A stretch of 64,000 nucleotides of DNA, taken from contig NZ_JAAVVZ010000011.1 of NCBI RefSeq assembly GCF_023910635.1, forward strand, positions 1-64,000. Reading direction: 5' to 3'. Positions 27,106 through 36,925 of the stretch are shown here, one piece after another (the first letter of the stretch is position 1; every line of letters starts with the position of its first letter). A program made the position numbers and the translations under genes. The notes under the pieces were generated by a model. It saw nothing but the letters and a program-made list of their open reading frames with translations, searched no databases and was not told the origin of the DNA. The DNA is from Sphingorhabdus sp. Lineage in GTDB: Bacteria; Pseudomonadota; Alphaproteobacteria; Sphingomonadales; Sphingomonadaceae.

Positions 27106-29301
27106 TTATGCAGCAGCTTTATACAAAGTCTCGCCCTTGTCCGCCATCTCGCGGAAGCTTTTCGGTGGTGCAAAACGGCTCCCGAAACGTTGCGCAAGAT
27201 TGTCAGCGGTACGGACAAAATTTTCCAGTCCGACCGTGTCGATATAACTCATGGGACCGCCCGTATAAGGCGCAAAGCCCCAACCAAATATCGCGCCCAA
27301 ATCGGCGCTTTGCGGGTCTTTGACAACATCTTCTTCAAAGCACTGTGCCGTTGCAATCAGTTGGATATACAACAAACGCTGCTTCACCTCTTCCACCGAC
27401 GGCTGTTCGGCGGCGAGCGGATAATGCTGGGCCATGCCCTGCCATAGGCTCAAGCGCTCGCCCTTGGCATCATAGTCATAAAAGCCAGAGCCAAAACGCC
27501 GGCCCTTGCGGCCAAGCGTGACCACCATCAACTCCATAAAATCTTCGGTGCCGCTTGGTTGATAGGCGTCGCCCAATTCCTTCTTCGTTGACTGCATAAC
27601 GTCATAGCCCAGTTGCAGCGTGGTTTCATCGAGCAACGCCAGCGGGCCGATGGGCATGCCAAGTGCCTTGGCTGCATTTTCGATCAAAGCGGGCTTCACA
27701 CCCTCCGTCACCAGCTTCATCGCCTCACCCATATACGGCGGGAACACGCGATTGGTGAAGAAGCCACGGACATCCTTTACGACAATCGGGGTCTTCTTGA
27801 TTTTGGCGTTATAGTCAAACGCCGCCGCCAAGGCACGATCACCCGTCAACGCGCCAGGGATAATTTCAAGCAACGGCATCTTTTCAACGGGTGAGAAAAA
27901 GTGCAGTCCGACAAACAGTTCCGGCCGTGACGAATTTTTGGCGAGGCCAGTGATCGGCAACGTGGACGTATTCGACGCGAACACAACATCAGGGCCGATG
28001 ACGGCTTCGGCTTTCTTGATAACGTCCGCCTTTACATCGGGACGCTCAAATACCGCCTCAATGATAAGATCGACGTCTTTCAGGTCATCATAATTGTCGG
28101 TCGGCGTGATACGCGCCATGAAGGCGTCACCGGCTTCTTTTGTCATCTTGCCACGGCTGACGGCCTTGTCGATGATCTTGCGGCTGTAATTGACTGCCTT
28201 GTTGGCGTCTTCCAAGCTGCGGTCGAGAACGACAACATCCATGCCGCCCTTGACGGTGACATGCGTAATTCCCGAACCCATGAGCCCGCCACCCAATACG
28301 CCAACCTTCTTGATCTCAACCGGAGGCACGCCTGCGGGACGGCCAGCACCCTTTTCGGCAGCCTGCTTGTTGATGAACAAGGTACGGATCATATTCTTCG
28401 CTTGGCTGCCCGAAAGCAACTTGGTGAAATATTTCGATTCCACACGTAACGCAGTGTCGAATGGCAGGATCGAGCCTTCATACAAGCAGGACAAAATCGC
28501 CTTTATGGCATCGAAATTGCCCTTGCTTTCCTTATGCGCCATGGCGTTGAGGCCAACGAATAATTGCACGGCGCGCGGGTCCATTGCCCCTGCCCCGCCC
28601 GGGAATTTGAAATCCTTCTTATCCCAAGGTGCCGTGACCTTCGGATTGGCTTTCACCCATGCCTTCGCATGCGCAATCAGGTCAGCCGCTGGCACGACGT
28701 CATGGACCAGGCCTTGCGCCTTTGCTGTAGCCGGATCGAGCGCCTTACCTTGAATGATCATCATCGCTGCATTCTGCAGGCCAATCAGGCGCGGCGTCCG
28801 TTGTGTGCCACCGCCACCGGGCAGCAAGCCAACCATGACTTCTGGCATACCAAGCTGAATTTTCGGATGGTCAATAACGACGCGATAATGGCACGCCAAA
28901 GCCAGCTCAAGCCCGCCGCCCAGGGCAAGTCCATTCAGCGCGCAAGCCACTGGCTTGGCCGAAACTTTGCCGGAACTCAGGTCCTTGGCCGACTGACCGC
29001 CCGTTTCCATTTTGCGCAGTAATGCGTTCAACGCAAATGCCTGGTCAAAAGCTTCTTTGGTGCTGTTCGCCTTCGCGCCGCCCAGCATAGTCAGGTCAGC
29101 GCCCGCCAAGAAACCGGATTTCTTGCCCGAGGTGATGACCGCGCCTTTAACGGCGTCGTTGGTCGTGAAATCATCAACCCATTTGGCGAATTCTTCAATC
29201 AACGCGCCATTCCACACATTCATGGAGGCGTCGGGAAGATCGATGGTCAAAAGTGCAATGCCATCGGCGTCGATTTCGACGGAGAAAGTTTTGTAAGTCA
29301 T
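27106..29301 (-). CDS. Fatty-acid oxidation complex alpha subunit (enoyl-CoA hydratase / 3-hydroxyacyl-CoA dehydrogenase)
   Basis: A 731-aa bifunctional FadB/FadJ-type enzyme. The crotonase half (about 1-300) includes NGLALGGGLELALACHYRV and GLLPGGGGTQR. The dehydrogenase half carries the NAD loop VGVLGGGLMGSGI, and HFFSPVEKMPLLEII with the catalytic His, followed by two C-terminal 3HCDH domains. The start at 29301 (MTYKTFSVEID) has AAGGA upstream; the longer frame is unsupported. It forms a beta-oxidation group with the upstream thiolase and CoA-transferase genes on the same strand. Confidence 0.93.
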   Translation of the reverse strand: MTYKTFSVEIDADGIALLTIDLPDASMNVWNGALIEEFAKWVDDFTTNDAVKGAVITSGKKSGFLAGADLTMLGGAKANSTKEAFDQAFALNALLRKMETGGQSAKDLSSGKVSAKPVACALNGLALGGGLELALACHYRVVIDHPKIQLGMPEVMVGLLPGGGGTQRTPRLIGLQNAAMMIIQGKALDPATAKAQGLVHDVVPAADLIAHAKAWVKANPKVTAPWDKKDFKFPGGAGAMDPRAVQLFVGLNAMAHKESKGNFDAIKAILSCLYEGSILPFDTALRVESKYFTKLLSGSQAKNMIRTLFINKQAAEKGAGRPAGVPPVEIKKVGVLGGGLMGSGITHVTVKGGMDVVVLDRSLEDANKAVNYSRKIIDKAVSRGKMTKEAGDAFMARITPTDNYDDLKDVDLIIEAVFERPDVKADVIKKAEAVIGPDVVFASNTSTLPITGLAKNSSRPELFVGLHFFSPVEKMPLLEIIPGALTGDRALAAAFDYNAKIKKTPIVVKDVRGFFTNRVFPPYMGEAMKLVTEGVKPALIENAAKALGMPIGPLALLDETTLQLGYDVMQSTKKELGDAYQPSGTEDFMELMVVTLGRKGRRFGSGFYDYDAKGERLSLWQGMAQHYPLAAEQPSVEEVKQRLLYIQLIATAQCFEEDVVKDPQSADLGAIFGWGFAPYTGGPMSYIDTVGLENFVRTADNLAQRFGSRFAPPKSFREMADKGETLYKAAA

Positions 29302-29407
29302 ATCTTCGTTCCTTGTTCGCGCGTTTTCGCGCCAATCTAAAACTTTGTCACCCCCGGCTTGATCGGCGGTCCATGGCCATATCCGTCGGTTTACGCTGAC
29401 GTGCCGG

Positions 29408-29437
29408 ACTATGGATCCCCGCGTTCGCGAGGATGAC
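29408..29437. repeat. Partial copy of the GTCATyCCCGCG repeat family
   Basis: GGATCCCCGCGTTCGCGAGGATGAC resembles one arm of the palindrome at 47936-48043. It sits in the 145-bp gap between the fadA-type and fadJ-type genes. Confidence 0.5.
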
Positions 29438-29446
29438 AAAACTAGG

Positions 29447-30661
29447 TTAATTCACGCGTTCGATGATGGTTGCGGTGCCCATGCCTGCGCCGATGCACAA
29501 GGTTGTGAGCGCAGTCGACTTGCCCGACCGCTCCAGCTCATCCAATACAGTCCCTAGGATCATCGCACCCGTTGCACCCAAAGGATGGCCCATGGCGATT
29601 GCGCCGCCGTTCACGTTGATGTCCGAATGATCGATGTTCATCGCTTCCATGAAACGCAGGACAACCGAAGCAAAAGCTTCATTCAATTCCCACACGTCAA
29701 TGTCGCCTTTGTTCATGCCTGCGCGCGCCAGCGCCTTTTGCGCAGCAAATTCGGGGCCGGTAAGCATGATGGCAGGTTCCGAACCGATAGATGCCATCGA
29801 TACGATCCGCGCACGCGCCTTAAGGCCGTATTTTTCGCCAGCTTCCTTGGTTCCGATAAGGACAGCCGCCGAGCCATCGACGATACCCGAACTGTTGCCA
29901 GCATGGTGAACATGATTGATCTTTTCGACGTCGGGATAGCGCATGATGGCAATGTCATCAAAACCGGGCATCATCGTGCCCATCATCTGGAATGCGGGGG
30001 CCAACGCGCCCAAGGACTGCATATCGGTTTGCGGGCGCATCAATTCGTCATGGTCCAGCACGACCTCACCAATGACGTCCTTGATGGGCAGAATCGAACG
30101 CGCAAAGCGCTTCTCGGCCCATGCGCGGCCAGCGCGCTTCTGGCTTTCAACAGCATAGGCATCAACATCATCGCGGCTGTAGCCATATTTGGTGGCAATA
30201 AGATCAGCAGAAATGCCTTGCGGGATGAAGTAATTGGCAATCGCCGAACGCGGATCGATGGGCCATGCGCCGCCGTCTGAACCCATGGGCACGCGGCTCA
30301 TTGATTCAATGCCCCCGCCAACCGCTAGGTCGCATTCGCCCGACTTCACTTTTGCCGCAGCGATGTTCGACGCTTCAAGGCCGGAACCACAGAAACGGTT
30401 CACCTGAATCCCTGACGTCGTGTGCGGATATCCCGCGGCAAGAATTGCCGTTCGCGTGATAACTGCGCCTTGTTCACCCACAGGGGAGACACAGCCAAAG
30501 GCCACATCCTCAATCTCTTCGCCCGACAGACCATTGCGGTCGCGGATCGCGGCCAAGACCTGCGATGCCAGATCGATAGGCGTAATTTCATGCAGCGCGC
30601 CATCAGGGCGCCCCTTGCCACGCGGGCTACGCACCGCATCATAAATATAGGCTTCGGTCAT
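29447..30661 (-). CDS. Acetyl-CoA C-acetyltransferase / 3-ketoacyl-CoA thiolase
   Basis: A 404-aa thiolase completing beta-oxidation with the downstream bifunctional enzyme. It shows the N-terminal nucleophile in [10 protein letters not shown], the His-containing [15 protein letters not shown] and the C-terminal Cys loop [13 protein letters not shown]. The start overlaps no gene; it lies 2 bp from the stop of the CoA-transferase upstream, indicating an operon. Confidence 0.93.
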   Translation of the reverse strand: MTEAYIYDAVRSPRGKGRPDGALHEITPIDLASQVLAAIRDRNGLSGEEIEDVAFGCVSPVGEQGAVITRTAILAAGYPHTTSGIQVNRFCGSGLEASNIAAAKVKSGECDLAVGGGIESMSRVPMGSDGGAWPIDPRSAIANYFIPQGISADLIATKYGYSRDDVDAYAVESQKRAGRAWAEKRFARSILPIKDVIGEVVLDHDELMRPQTDMQSLGALAPAFQMMGTMMPGFDDIAIMRYPDVEKINHVHHAGNSSGIVDGSAAVLIGTKEAGEKYGLKARARIVSMASIGSEPAIMLTGPEFAAQKALARAGMNKGDIDVWELNEAFASVVLRFMEAMNIDHSDINVNGGAIAMGHPLGATGAMILGTVLDELERSGKSTALTTLCIGAGMGTATIIERVN

Positions 30662-30663
30662 AT

Positions 30664-31821
30664 TTAATCCTTGGTTACGACCACGGCGCCTGCCGCGATC
30701 AGTTGGGAGATTTCTTGATCACCGAGTCCAGCCTCGGTCAATATGTCGGCATAATCGCCGCCTTTTGTTGCGATATCGAAATGGGTAGCCAGTGGCTGCG
30801 TTGCAAGTCGCGGCGCAACCTGCGGATGTAACCAACGACCGTCCTGCACAAAGGCCTGCCGCGCGGCGTTTGCGGGATGGGATGCGGCTTCGACATAATC
30901 CAGCACGGGCGTAACACAGGCGTCGGTTCCGGCAAAAATCGCTTCCCATTCGTCGCGCGTTTTGGTCGCGAACACATCTTCAAGCATTTCATGCTGCTTT
31001 GCCCAAGCCGTTCGGTCATGCTGACCGCCATATACGCCCTTGTCGACGGGCAAACGCTCCATCATCGCGGCGAAAAACTGCGGTTCAATGCAGCCAACGG
31101 CCATAAACTTGCCGTCAGACGTCATAAAACAACGGTAGAATGGCATCGCCCCGTCGAGCAAATTTGCCGCACGCTGCGTGCGCCATTGGCCAAGCCCTGC
31201 CATGCCATGCACAAAGCTCATCAGGCTATTGGTGCCATCAACAATCGCCGCATCCACTATATTGCCTTTACCCGTCCGTGCGCGTTCGACCAAAGCGGCA
31301 AGGATACCGTTGACGAGAAACATCGACCCGCCGCCAAAATCGCCCACCATGTTGAGCGGCGGAACCGGTGGCTGCCCGTCCTTGCCAATCGCGTTCAAAA
31401 CACCTGTCATGCCGATATAATTAATGTCATGCCCGGCCATTTGGTTCCACGGACCCGTTTGGCCCCAGCCAGTCATCCGGCCATAAATAAGACCAGGATT
31501 GACCGTGTGACAGACATCGGGGCCAACCCCCATCCGTTCCGTCACACCAGGCCGCAGTCCTTCAATCAAGACATCCGCGGACTCAACCAGCTTCAACAAT
31601 GCGGCAACCGCTTCGGGTTTCTTCAAATCAAGGATCATGGATTTTTTACCGCGCGCATCAATGGCCTTGGGCACGATTGCGCCACCCGGCCTGTCGATGA
31701 CAATCACATCCGCACCCATGTCCGCCAGCAACTGGCCAGCATAAGGCCCCGGCCCAATACCAGCAAGTTCGACAATCTTTATGCCGCTTAACGGACCGGA
31801 TTTGGCGGAAGAATCGGTCAT
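30664..31821 (-). CDS. CaiB/BaiF family CoA transferase (alpha-methylacyl-CoA racemase-like)
   Basis: A 385-aa class III CoA-transferase-fold protein. The N-terminus GIKIVELAGIGPGPYAGQLL with LADMGADVIVIDRPGG, then LDLKKPE and GHDINYIGMTGVL, matches alpha-methylacyl-CoA racemases, which epimerise 2-methyl-branched acyl-CoAs before beta-oxidation. The position directly upstream of a thiolase and a bifunctional beta-oxidation enzyme agrees. The start at 31821 follows a GGAG. A longer frame to 31908 is unsupported. Confidence 0.9.
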   Translation of the reverse strand: MTDSSAKSGPLSGIKIVELAGIGPGPYAGQLLADMGADVIVIDRPGGAIVPKAIDARGKKSMILDLKKPEAVAALLKLVESADVLIEGLRPGVTERMGVGPDVCHTVNPGLIYGRMTGWGQTGPWNQMAGHDINYIGMTGVLNAIGKDGQPPVPPLNMVGDFGGGSMFLVNGILAALVERARTGKGNIVDAAIVDGTNSLMSFVHGMAGLGQWRTQRAANLLDGAMPFYRCFMTSDGKFMAVGCIEPQFFAAMMERLPVDKGVYGGQHDRTAWAKQHEMLEDVFATKTRDEWEAIFAGTDACVTPVLDYVEAASHPANAARQAFVQDGRWLHPQVAPRLATQPLATHFDIATKGGDYADILTEAGLGDQEISQLIAAGAVVVTKD

Positions 31822-31946
31822 GAAGTGGGCTCCGTTACGATAGGCATTTAATCGTATGATTAAGGTGCCCACGCACTTGACGCAAGCGTCAACTAAGTTT
31901 TTTAGCATGGTTTATTTGCCAGGCGGAGCTTTGTGCGCATATCTGT

Positions 31947-32089
31947 TAGGGTCAGGACCACTTAAATCCACCTTCGCGGTTTGAGGCCATACTGTTCAGT
32001 GCAAGGCGGTAAGCGCAGGACTTAGTGGTTCTAAGTCTAGCTTTGCCATTTTGACGCCGCGAAGGTGCATTTACGTGGTCCTGACCCTA
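31947..32089. repeat. 143-bp copy of the TAGGGTCAGG palindromic repeat
   Basis: It begins TAGGGTCAGGACCACTTAAA and ends with TGGTCCTGACCCTA, with one changed base in the right arm (TTTACGTGG for TTTAAGTGG). Relative to the 181-bp copy at 24030 it lacks the CAACGCGGCAATGGACAG segment. An IS5-type element begins three bases after its end. Confidence 0.9.
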
Positions 32090-32092
32090 ATT

Positions 32093-32949
32093 GGTGTTTA
32101 CATTCATGCTTCCCAATCGTGTAATTTTCTGATTCAAGCTGCTTGCTGTATGGAGGTCAGCATGAATGGATCGACAGGAACTGAGTGACGCGGTTTGGGA
32201 GCGGATATCCCCGCATTTGCCGGGCAAGGTGACAGACCCTGGATGCAGTGGGCGAGAAAAATGGGCAATTTGTGGAAGCTATTCTGTGGCTGGCCCGGTC
32301 GGGTGCGCATTGGCGGGTTCTACCGAAGGAGTTTGGTCGGTGGCACACCGTTTACCAGCGCTTTAACTGCTGGTGTCGTCGCGGCGTTTGGGAGAGTCTT
32401 TTCAAGGTGTTGAGCCAAGACGCCGACTTTGAATACATCCTCGTCGACAGCACGATCGTGCGTGCCCACCAGCACAGTGCCGGTGCCCAAAAAAAGCGAT
32501 CAATCCGAAGACCGGTTTGAAGCTCACGCGCTGGGACGGTCAAAAGGCGGCCTGAGCACCAAGGTTCATGCCGCCACCGATGCGCTTGGCAATCCCGTCC
32601 GCTTTATCCTGACGGGCGGCGAACGCAATGACATCACCCAGATCGAAGGCTTGCTCGATGGCCTGAGGGCAGGTCATGTGCTGGCCGACAAGGGTTATGA
32701 TGGCCAGCGTGCCATGGACGCTATCGCTGCCACCGGAGCAAAACCCGTCGTCCCACGCAGAACCACGACAGCACAGTGGCGCACCTTTGATGCCACGATC
32801 TACAAGGATCGCAATCTGATCGAGCGCTTCTTTAGCAAGATCAAACACTTCCGACGCATCGCCACACGATACGACAAGCTCGCCAGAAACTATGCTGGCT
32901 TCCTCAATCTCGTCGCAGCACTCAAATGTTGCCGATGAATGTAAACACC
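32093..32949 (+). mobile_element. IS5-family insertion sequence (IS427-like), 857 bp
   Basis: Terminal inverted repeats GGTGTTTACATTCATGC and GATGAATGTAAACACC bound a frameshifted transposase. I see no clear target duplication. The left end lies 3 bp beyond the end of a TAGGGTCAGG repeat. The size fits the IS427 group of the IS5 family (about 850 bp). Confidence 0.85.
32166..32938 (+). pseudogene. IS5-type transposase, reading frame split in three
   Basis: The protein starts MDRQELSDAVWERISPHLPG in one frame, continues as NGQFVEAILWLARSGAHWRV in the next, and ends in the third with GRSKGGLSTKVHAATDALG, LADKGYDG and the DDE glutamate region YKDRNLIERFFSKIKHFRR. The first break falls in a run of five A (near 32253), the second in CCCAAAAAAAGCG (near 32488). 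One shift at a homopolymer can be programmed in the IS427 group; needing two makes a decayed copy more likely. The catalytic residues are otherwise retained (DST in LVDSTIVRAHQH; DKGYD; E in IERFF). Confidence 0.8.
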
Positions 32950-33119
32950 ACCTAGCTCTGGGCGTGCTGCGCGATAGACCCTGGAACGACAGTCACCGAA
33001 GGTGAAACAAGTTCAGGGTGACGGATAATTTTTTAGAACCTTGCTCCACGGCGCGCCCAGACCCCAACCCGACAAATCATTTGAGTCTCACCCAAATTCC
33101 CATTAAGGGCATATCTTTA

Positions 33120-34115
33120 ATGACATGGACAAAACCCTTCGCCGCCGACAGCTTTCCAAGCGGGTCGGATGCCTTTCCGCACAAACATTTGCTTGGCATC
33201 GCCGGACTTCAGACGTGGGAAATTCTCTACATCCTCAAAGAGGCGGAGCAATGGGTTGCGCTAAACCGCGCTGGCGCTGCAAAACATGCTGACACGCTTT
33301 CCGGCCTGACAATCATCAACGCCTTTTTTGAAAATTCAACGCGCACCTTATTATCGTTCGAAATCGCCGGAAAGCGGCTCGGCGCGGACGTCGTGAATAT
33401 GCACGCGGCGCAGTCGAGCGTGAAAAAGGGCGAAACGCTCATCGACACGGCAATGACGCTTAACGCCATGCGCGCGGACGCCATTGTGATTCGCCATGGC
33501 AGTTCAGGCGCCGTGCAGCTCATCTCCAGCAAAGTCGACTGTCCCGTGCTGAACGCCGGTGACGGCAGCCACGAACACCCGACTCAAGCCTTGCTCGATG
33601 CGCTGACCATCATGCGCCGCAAGGGCAAGGTCGAAGGTCAAACTGTCGTCATTTGCGGCGACGTTCTGCACAGCCGTGTGGCAAGATCCAATCTGTTTTG
33701 CCTAAAATCGCTGGGCGCAGACGTGCGCGTGGTTGCCCCCCCTGCCCTCATGCCAAGCGGCATTGAAGGCTTTGGCGCCGTTCCCTTTAGCAATTTCGAT
33801 GCCGCATTGAACGGGGCCGATGTCATTATGATGCTGCGTCTGCAAAGCGAACGGATGCAGGGCGATTTCATCCCGTCGCCGCGTGAATATTTCCATCTTT
33901 ATGGCCTCGACGAACGGCGGTTGGCCTTGGCCAAGCCGGATGCGCTTGTCATGCACCCCGGTCCCATGAACCGCGGCGTGGAAATTGCCAGCAGCGTCGC
34001 TGATCATGTCGAGCGATCGGCCATTACCGAGCAGGTCGAAATGGGCGTTGCGGTGCGGATGGCTTGCCTCGACATATTGACCCGCAAGGCGCGTGGTCAG
34101 GAGGGGTGGGTATGA
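33120..34115 (+). CDS. pyrB: Aspartate carbamoyltransferase catalytic subunit
   Basis: Condenses carbamoyl phosphate with aspartate in pyrimidine synthesis. The 331-aa protein has the carbamoyl-phosphate loop [13 protein letters not shown], the Lys-containing [22 protein letters not shown] and [13 protein letters not shown]. The ATG at 33120 was chosen because family homology begins at [12 protein letters not shown]; an upstream frame from 33018 has none. It overlaps the pyrC-like gene by 4 bp (ATGA). No pyrI regulatory subunit is present. Confidence 0.96.
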   Translation: MTWTKPFAADSFPSGSDAFPHKHLLGIAGLQTWEILYILKEAEQWVALNRAGAAKHADTLSGLTIINAFFENSTRTLLSFEIAGKRLGADVVNMHAAQSSVKKGETLIDTAMTLNAMRADAIVIRHGSSGAVQLISSKVDCPVLNAGDGSHEHPTQALLDALTIMRRKGKVEGQTVVICGDVLHSRVARSNLFCLKSLGADVRVVAPPALMPSGIEGFGAVPFSNFDAALNGADVIMMLRLQSERMQGDFIPSPREYFHLYGLDERRLALAKPDALVMHPGPMNRGVEIASSVADHVERSAITEQVEMGVAVRMACLDILTRKARGQEGWV

Positions 34116-35329
34116 CCGGCGTGAACATCATTCAAGGCCATATCATCCTACCCGGCGCGGATAAGGCAGAGCCGTTGCATCTGCATATCGAGGACGGCAA
34201 AATTGCCTCGGTTGGCAAGGCAGCCCCGATTGCCGAACATATCGACGCCAGCGGGTTGATCGTTGCGCCGGGCATAATTGATTTGGGTGTTTTCAAAACC
34301 GATAAACCTGCATTCAGATTTGGCGGGATAACCCGCGCGGCATTGATGCCCGATCAGTCACCTGTGCATGACGATCCAGCGACCGTCCGCTTTGCCGCAT
34401 TAAAGGGTAAGCCCGATTTGTGGGTTCACCCCCTTGCCGCCGCAACTCAAGGCCTTGACGGGCTTCGTATGGCGGAAATTGCGCTAATGAAAGAGGCAGG
34501 CGCTGTGGGTGTGGCGACTGGCCGCAAATGGATATCCGATAGCGGCGTCATGCTCCGCATCATGCATTATTGCGCAGCTTTAGACCTTCCCGTCATCCTG
34601 CATAATGAGGATTCAGGGGTAACCGGCCATGCCGTAGCAACGGCGGGTGAAACGGCCACTTTGCTTGGCCTTTCAAGCGCGCCAAGCGTTGCCGAAACAC
34701 TCGCGATCGCCCGCGACCTCATGTTGGCGGAAGAAAGCGGCGCGCATGTGCATTTCCGGCAAGTCACCACCGCACGCGGCCTTGACCTGATCCGTACGGC
34801 AAAGGCGAAGGGCCTTCGCGTTACCTGCGGAATCACGCCAGCGCATCTGTTCCTGTCGGACAACGCCATTTCGGATTTCCGCACCTTTGCGCGGCTGTCA
34901 CCGCCGTTGCGCTCCGAAAGCGACCGGCTGGCGTGCATCGCCGCAATTGCCGATGGCACGATTGACGTCATCGCATCGGGCCACGACCCGCGCGGGCCAG
35001 AAGACAAGCGCCTGCCTTTTTCCGAAAGCGCGCCTGGCATGGCGGGGGCAGAAACATTGCTGGCGCTGGCGCTCAACCTCGTGCGCGATAATGTCATCTC
35101 AACCGGCCGCATGTTTGAATTGCTCGCGTCGAACCCGGCAAAGATATTAGGATTAAATGCAGGCCAAATTGTTGAAGGACAAGAGGCCGACTTGATCTTG
35201 ATCGACCCTGATGCGCCGTGGCAGGTCGATGGTGACCGCATGGCTGCGTTGGCAGGCAACACACCCTTTGACCGCTTGCCCGTTCAGGGCCGCGTTCGGC
35301 AGATGTTAAAAGGCGGCAAGCTTATTTAG
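34112..35329 (+). CDS. Dihydroorotase-like protein, probably the inactive PyrC' partner of PyrB
   Basis: A 405-aa amidohydrolase-fold protein whose position and length match the dihydroorotase homologues coupled to pyrB. The zinc-binding HxH after the first strand is missing: active enzymes read PGxxDxHVHLREP, here it is [14 protein letters not shown]. The later DHAPH box reads [10 protein letters not shown]. In Pseudomonas-type systems such a non-catalytic homologue is structurally needed for aspartate carbamoyltransferase, and the 4-bp overlap with pyrB fits that role. A separate active dihydroorotase must be elsewhere if synthesis is complete. The TAG stop codon is the start of the repeat at 35327. 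Confidence 0.85.
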   Translation: MTGVNIIQGHIILPGADKAEPLHLHIEDGKIASVGKAAPIAEHIDASGLIVAPGIIDLGVFKTDKPAFRFGGITRAALMPDQSPVHDDPATVRFAALKGKPDLWVHPLAAATQGLDGLRMAEIALMKEAGAVGVATGRKWISDSGVMLRIMHYCAALDLPVILHNEDSGVTGHAVATAGETATLLGLSSAPSVAETLAIARDLMLAEESGAHVHFRQVTTARGLDLIRTAKAKGLRVTCGITPAHLFLSDNAISDFRTFARLSPPLRSESDRLACIAAIADGTIDVIASGHDPRGPEDKRLPFSESAPGMAGAETLLALALNLVRDNVISTGRMFELLASNPAKILGLNAGQIVEGQEADLILIDPDAPWQVDGDRMAALAGNTPFDRLPVQGRVRQMLKGGKLI

Positions 35330-35593
35330 GGTCAGGACCTATTAAATCCACCTTCGCGGCGTCAAAATGGCAAAGATATCGAAGTAAAATGTCCGCCGCA
35401 GGCAGTTATTCTGCCTGCAAGGGCATTTTGTTTCGATATCGAAGCCATTTTGGCGTCCTTCGGATTTGACCCATACTGTCCATTGCTACGTTGGCAAGCT
35501 TGGACTTAGAACCACTAAGCCCTGCGCTTGCCGCCTTGCACTGAACAGTATGGCCTCAAACCGCGAAGGTGGATTTAAGTGGTCCTGACCCTA
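35327..35593. repeat. 267-bp long copy of the TAGGGTCAGG palindromic repeat
   Basis: It begins TAGGGTCAGGACCTATTAAA and ends TTTAAGTGGTCCTGACCCTA. It has the same internal order and length as the copy at 20494-20760, including the hairpin GCAGGCAG-TTATT-CTGCCTGC. The inner pairing is CCATACTGT/ACAGTATGG, where the other copy has CCATATTGT/ACAATATGG. A further pairing GATATCGAA/TTCGATATC is perfect here but lost in the other copy. Its first TAG is the stop codon of the pyrC-like gene. Confidence 0.92.
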
Positions 35594-35614
35594 GCGACAT
35601 CTCGTTGCGTTTTG

Positions 35615-36892
35615 TTATCGTACTGCGATTTTTAATCTTCCGCCTTGTGCCAACCGCACAGACTGCGATCCTGTGATTGGAACAACGAAACACGCGCCCC
35701 CTTGCGATTTGATTTGCCTGCAGGTTGCGCTGGCACGCGCCGCATCGCCCAACGCCATAGCCGCAATACGTGTCAATTTCCGTCCGTTTACAGTGACGGT
35801 CGAACTGACCGATTTTAACCCGCGCAATGCGCCATATCGCGCCGCATATCTCTTCCACGCCGCTTGCGCGCTGGCCGCCGAAGAAAAAGCCCCAAGCTGG
35901 ATGAGGTAGCTCTTGCCCACAAATGCTGGTCGAGACGCTGGGACTTCTGCCAAACCAAGCTTTGCAGGCCTATTCGAAACCTTGATCATCGGCTTTTCAA
36001 CCGCTGCAAAGCCGGCGCTTTGGGCAACTACAGTCGGCGCGATCGCCGCAAGCTCGGTTGCGGGGTCGGGCGACAATGCGTCAAACGCGGGCGCGGCTGG
36101 TACATTATCGGCCACGGCTAATGCAGGGGCGGCGGCATGGTTCAGCGCCAAATGCGCGGGTTGACCCAAGTCGGACATGTCCGGCCGAATCTTCAGCAGA
36201 CCCGCCACGCGCAGGGTGTAGGCGCCAGGTTGCGCAAACTGCGCCCATTCCGCAATATGTTCGTTTACGGCGTCCTGCGCCATATCTTGCGACGCCATGA
36301 CGCGGGCATCGCGCCAACGACCGTCCAATGCATATGCCAAAGCCAGATTCTGCCGGGTACGTGAAGACGCGCTATCATTGCGGACGGCGTCGATCAGAAT
36401 GCGGATCGCCTCACCGGACCGCCCCGCCAATGCCAAGGTCAGGCCATAATCGCTGACGGGAAGGATGGATCGCTGCGAATCGATGAGCGCCACGGCAGAT
36501 TCGGTGTTGCCTTGGGCAATCCGGCTGAGCGCGAGACTAATGACCGTACGGGGGTCGACTTTCCCTAGTTCAATCACGTCCATCAACGTCCGTTCGGCGG
36601 AGGCAAAACGGCCTTTGGCCATATAGATACGGGCCAAAAGCGCGCGGTAATCTGGGCTTTGCGGTTCGGCCTCCACAACAAGTTCGGCAAATTGCAGCGC
36701 GCGGTCATTCTTGTTTTTGGCAATCGCCTGCTCGGCTTTTTTCGCCCATTGTAACGCCTTCTCGGGGCTTGCCTGCTTTGCAGATTCCTTGCTTGTTCTA
36801 ATTGCCCCCGTCGCCGACGCCGTCGGCGTCATAGCCAGTACCGCCACAAAGGCGGTCGACAAGGCAAGCTTTACGATAAAATTGCTCTTCAT
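35615..36892 (-). CDS. Secreted TPR protein with C-terminal SPOR domain
   Basis: A 425-aa protein with a signal peptide (MKSNFIVKLALSTAFVAVLA, cleavage probably after ASA), tetratricopeptide-like repeats from about 40 to 230 (KALQWAKKAEQAIAKN, ALQFAELVVEAEPQS, ALAYALDGRWRDA), a low-complexity Ala/Pro linker and a SPOR domain beginning SYLIQLGAFSSAASAQAAWKR. SPOR domains bind denuded septal peptidoglycan, so a cell-division or envelope role is likely. The start has AGAGGTG upstream. It follows the ParA and ribbon-helix-helix genes on the same strand. Confidence 0.85.
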   Translation of the reverse strand: MKSNFIVKLALSTAFVAVLAMTPTASATGAIRTSKESAKQASPEKALQWAKKAEQAIAKNKNDRALQFAELVVEAEPQSPDYRALLARIYMAKGRFASAERTLMDVIELGKVDPRTVISLALSRIAQGNTESAVALIDSQRSILPVSDYGLTLALAGRSGEAIRILIDAVRNDSASSRTRQNLALAYALDGRWRDARVMASQDMAQDAVNEHIAEWAQFAQPGAYTLRVAGLLKIRPDMSDLGQPAHLALNHAAAPALAVADNVPAAPAFDALSPDPATELAAIAPTVVAQSAGFAAVEKPMIKVSNRPAKLGLAEVPASRPAFVGKSYLIQLGAFSSAASAQAAWKRYAARYGALRGLKSVSSTVTVNGRKLTRIAAMALGDAARASATCRQIKSQGGACFVVPITGSQSVRLAQGGRLKIAVR

Positions 36893-36925
36893 GACATCAC
36901 CTCTGATATGGTCCAAATTCAAATA

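Noticed and set aside
30877..31791. 304-aa open frame opposite the CoA-transferase gene
   Set aside because: It is an antisense shadow; its His/Arg-rich composition is typical of reversed coding sequence.
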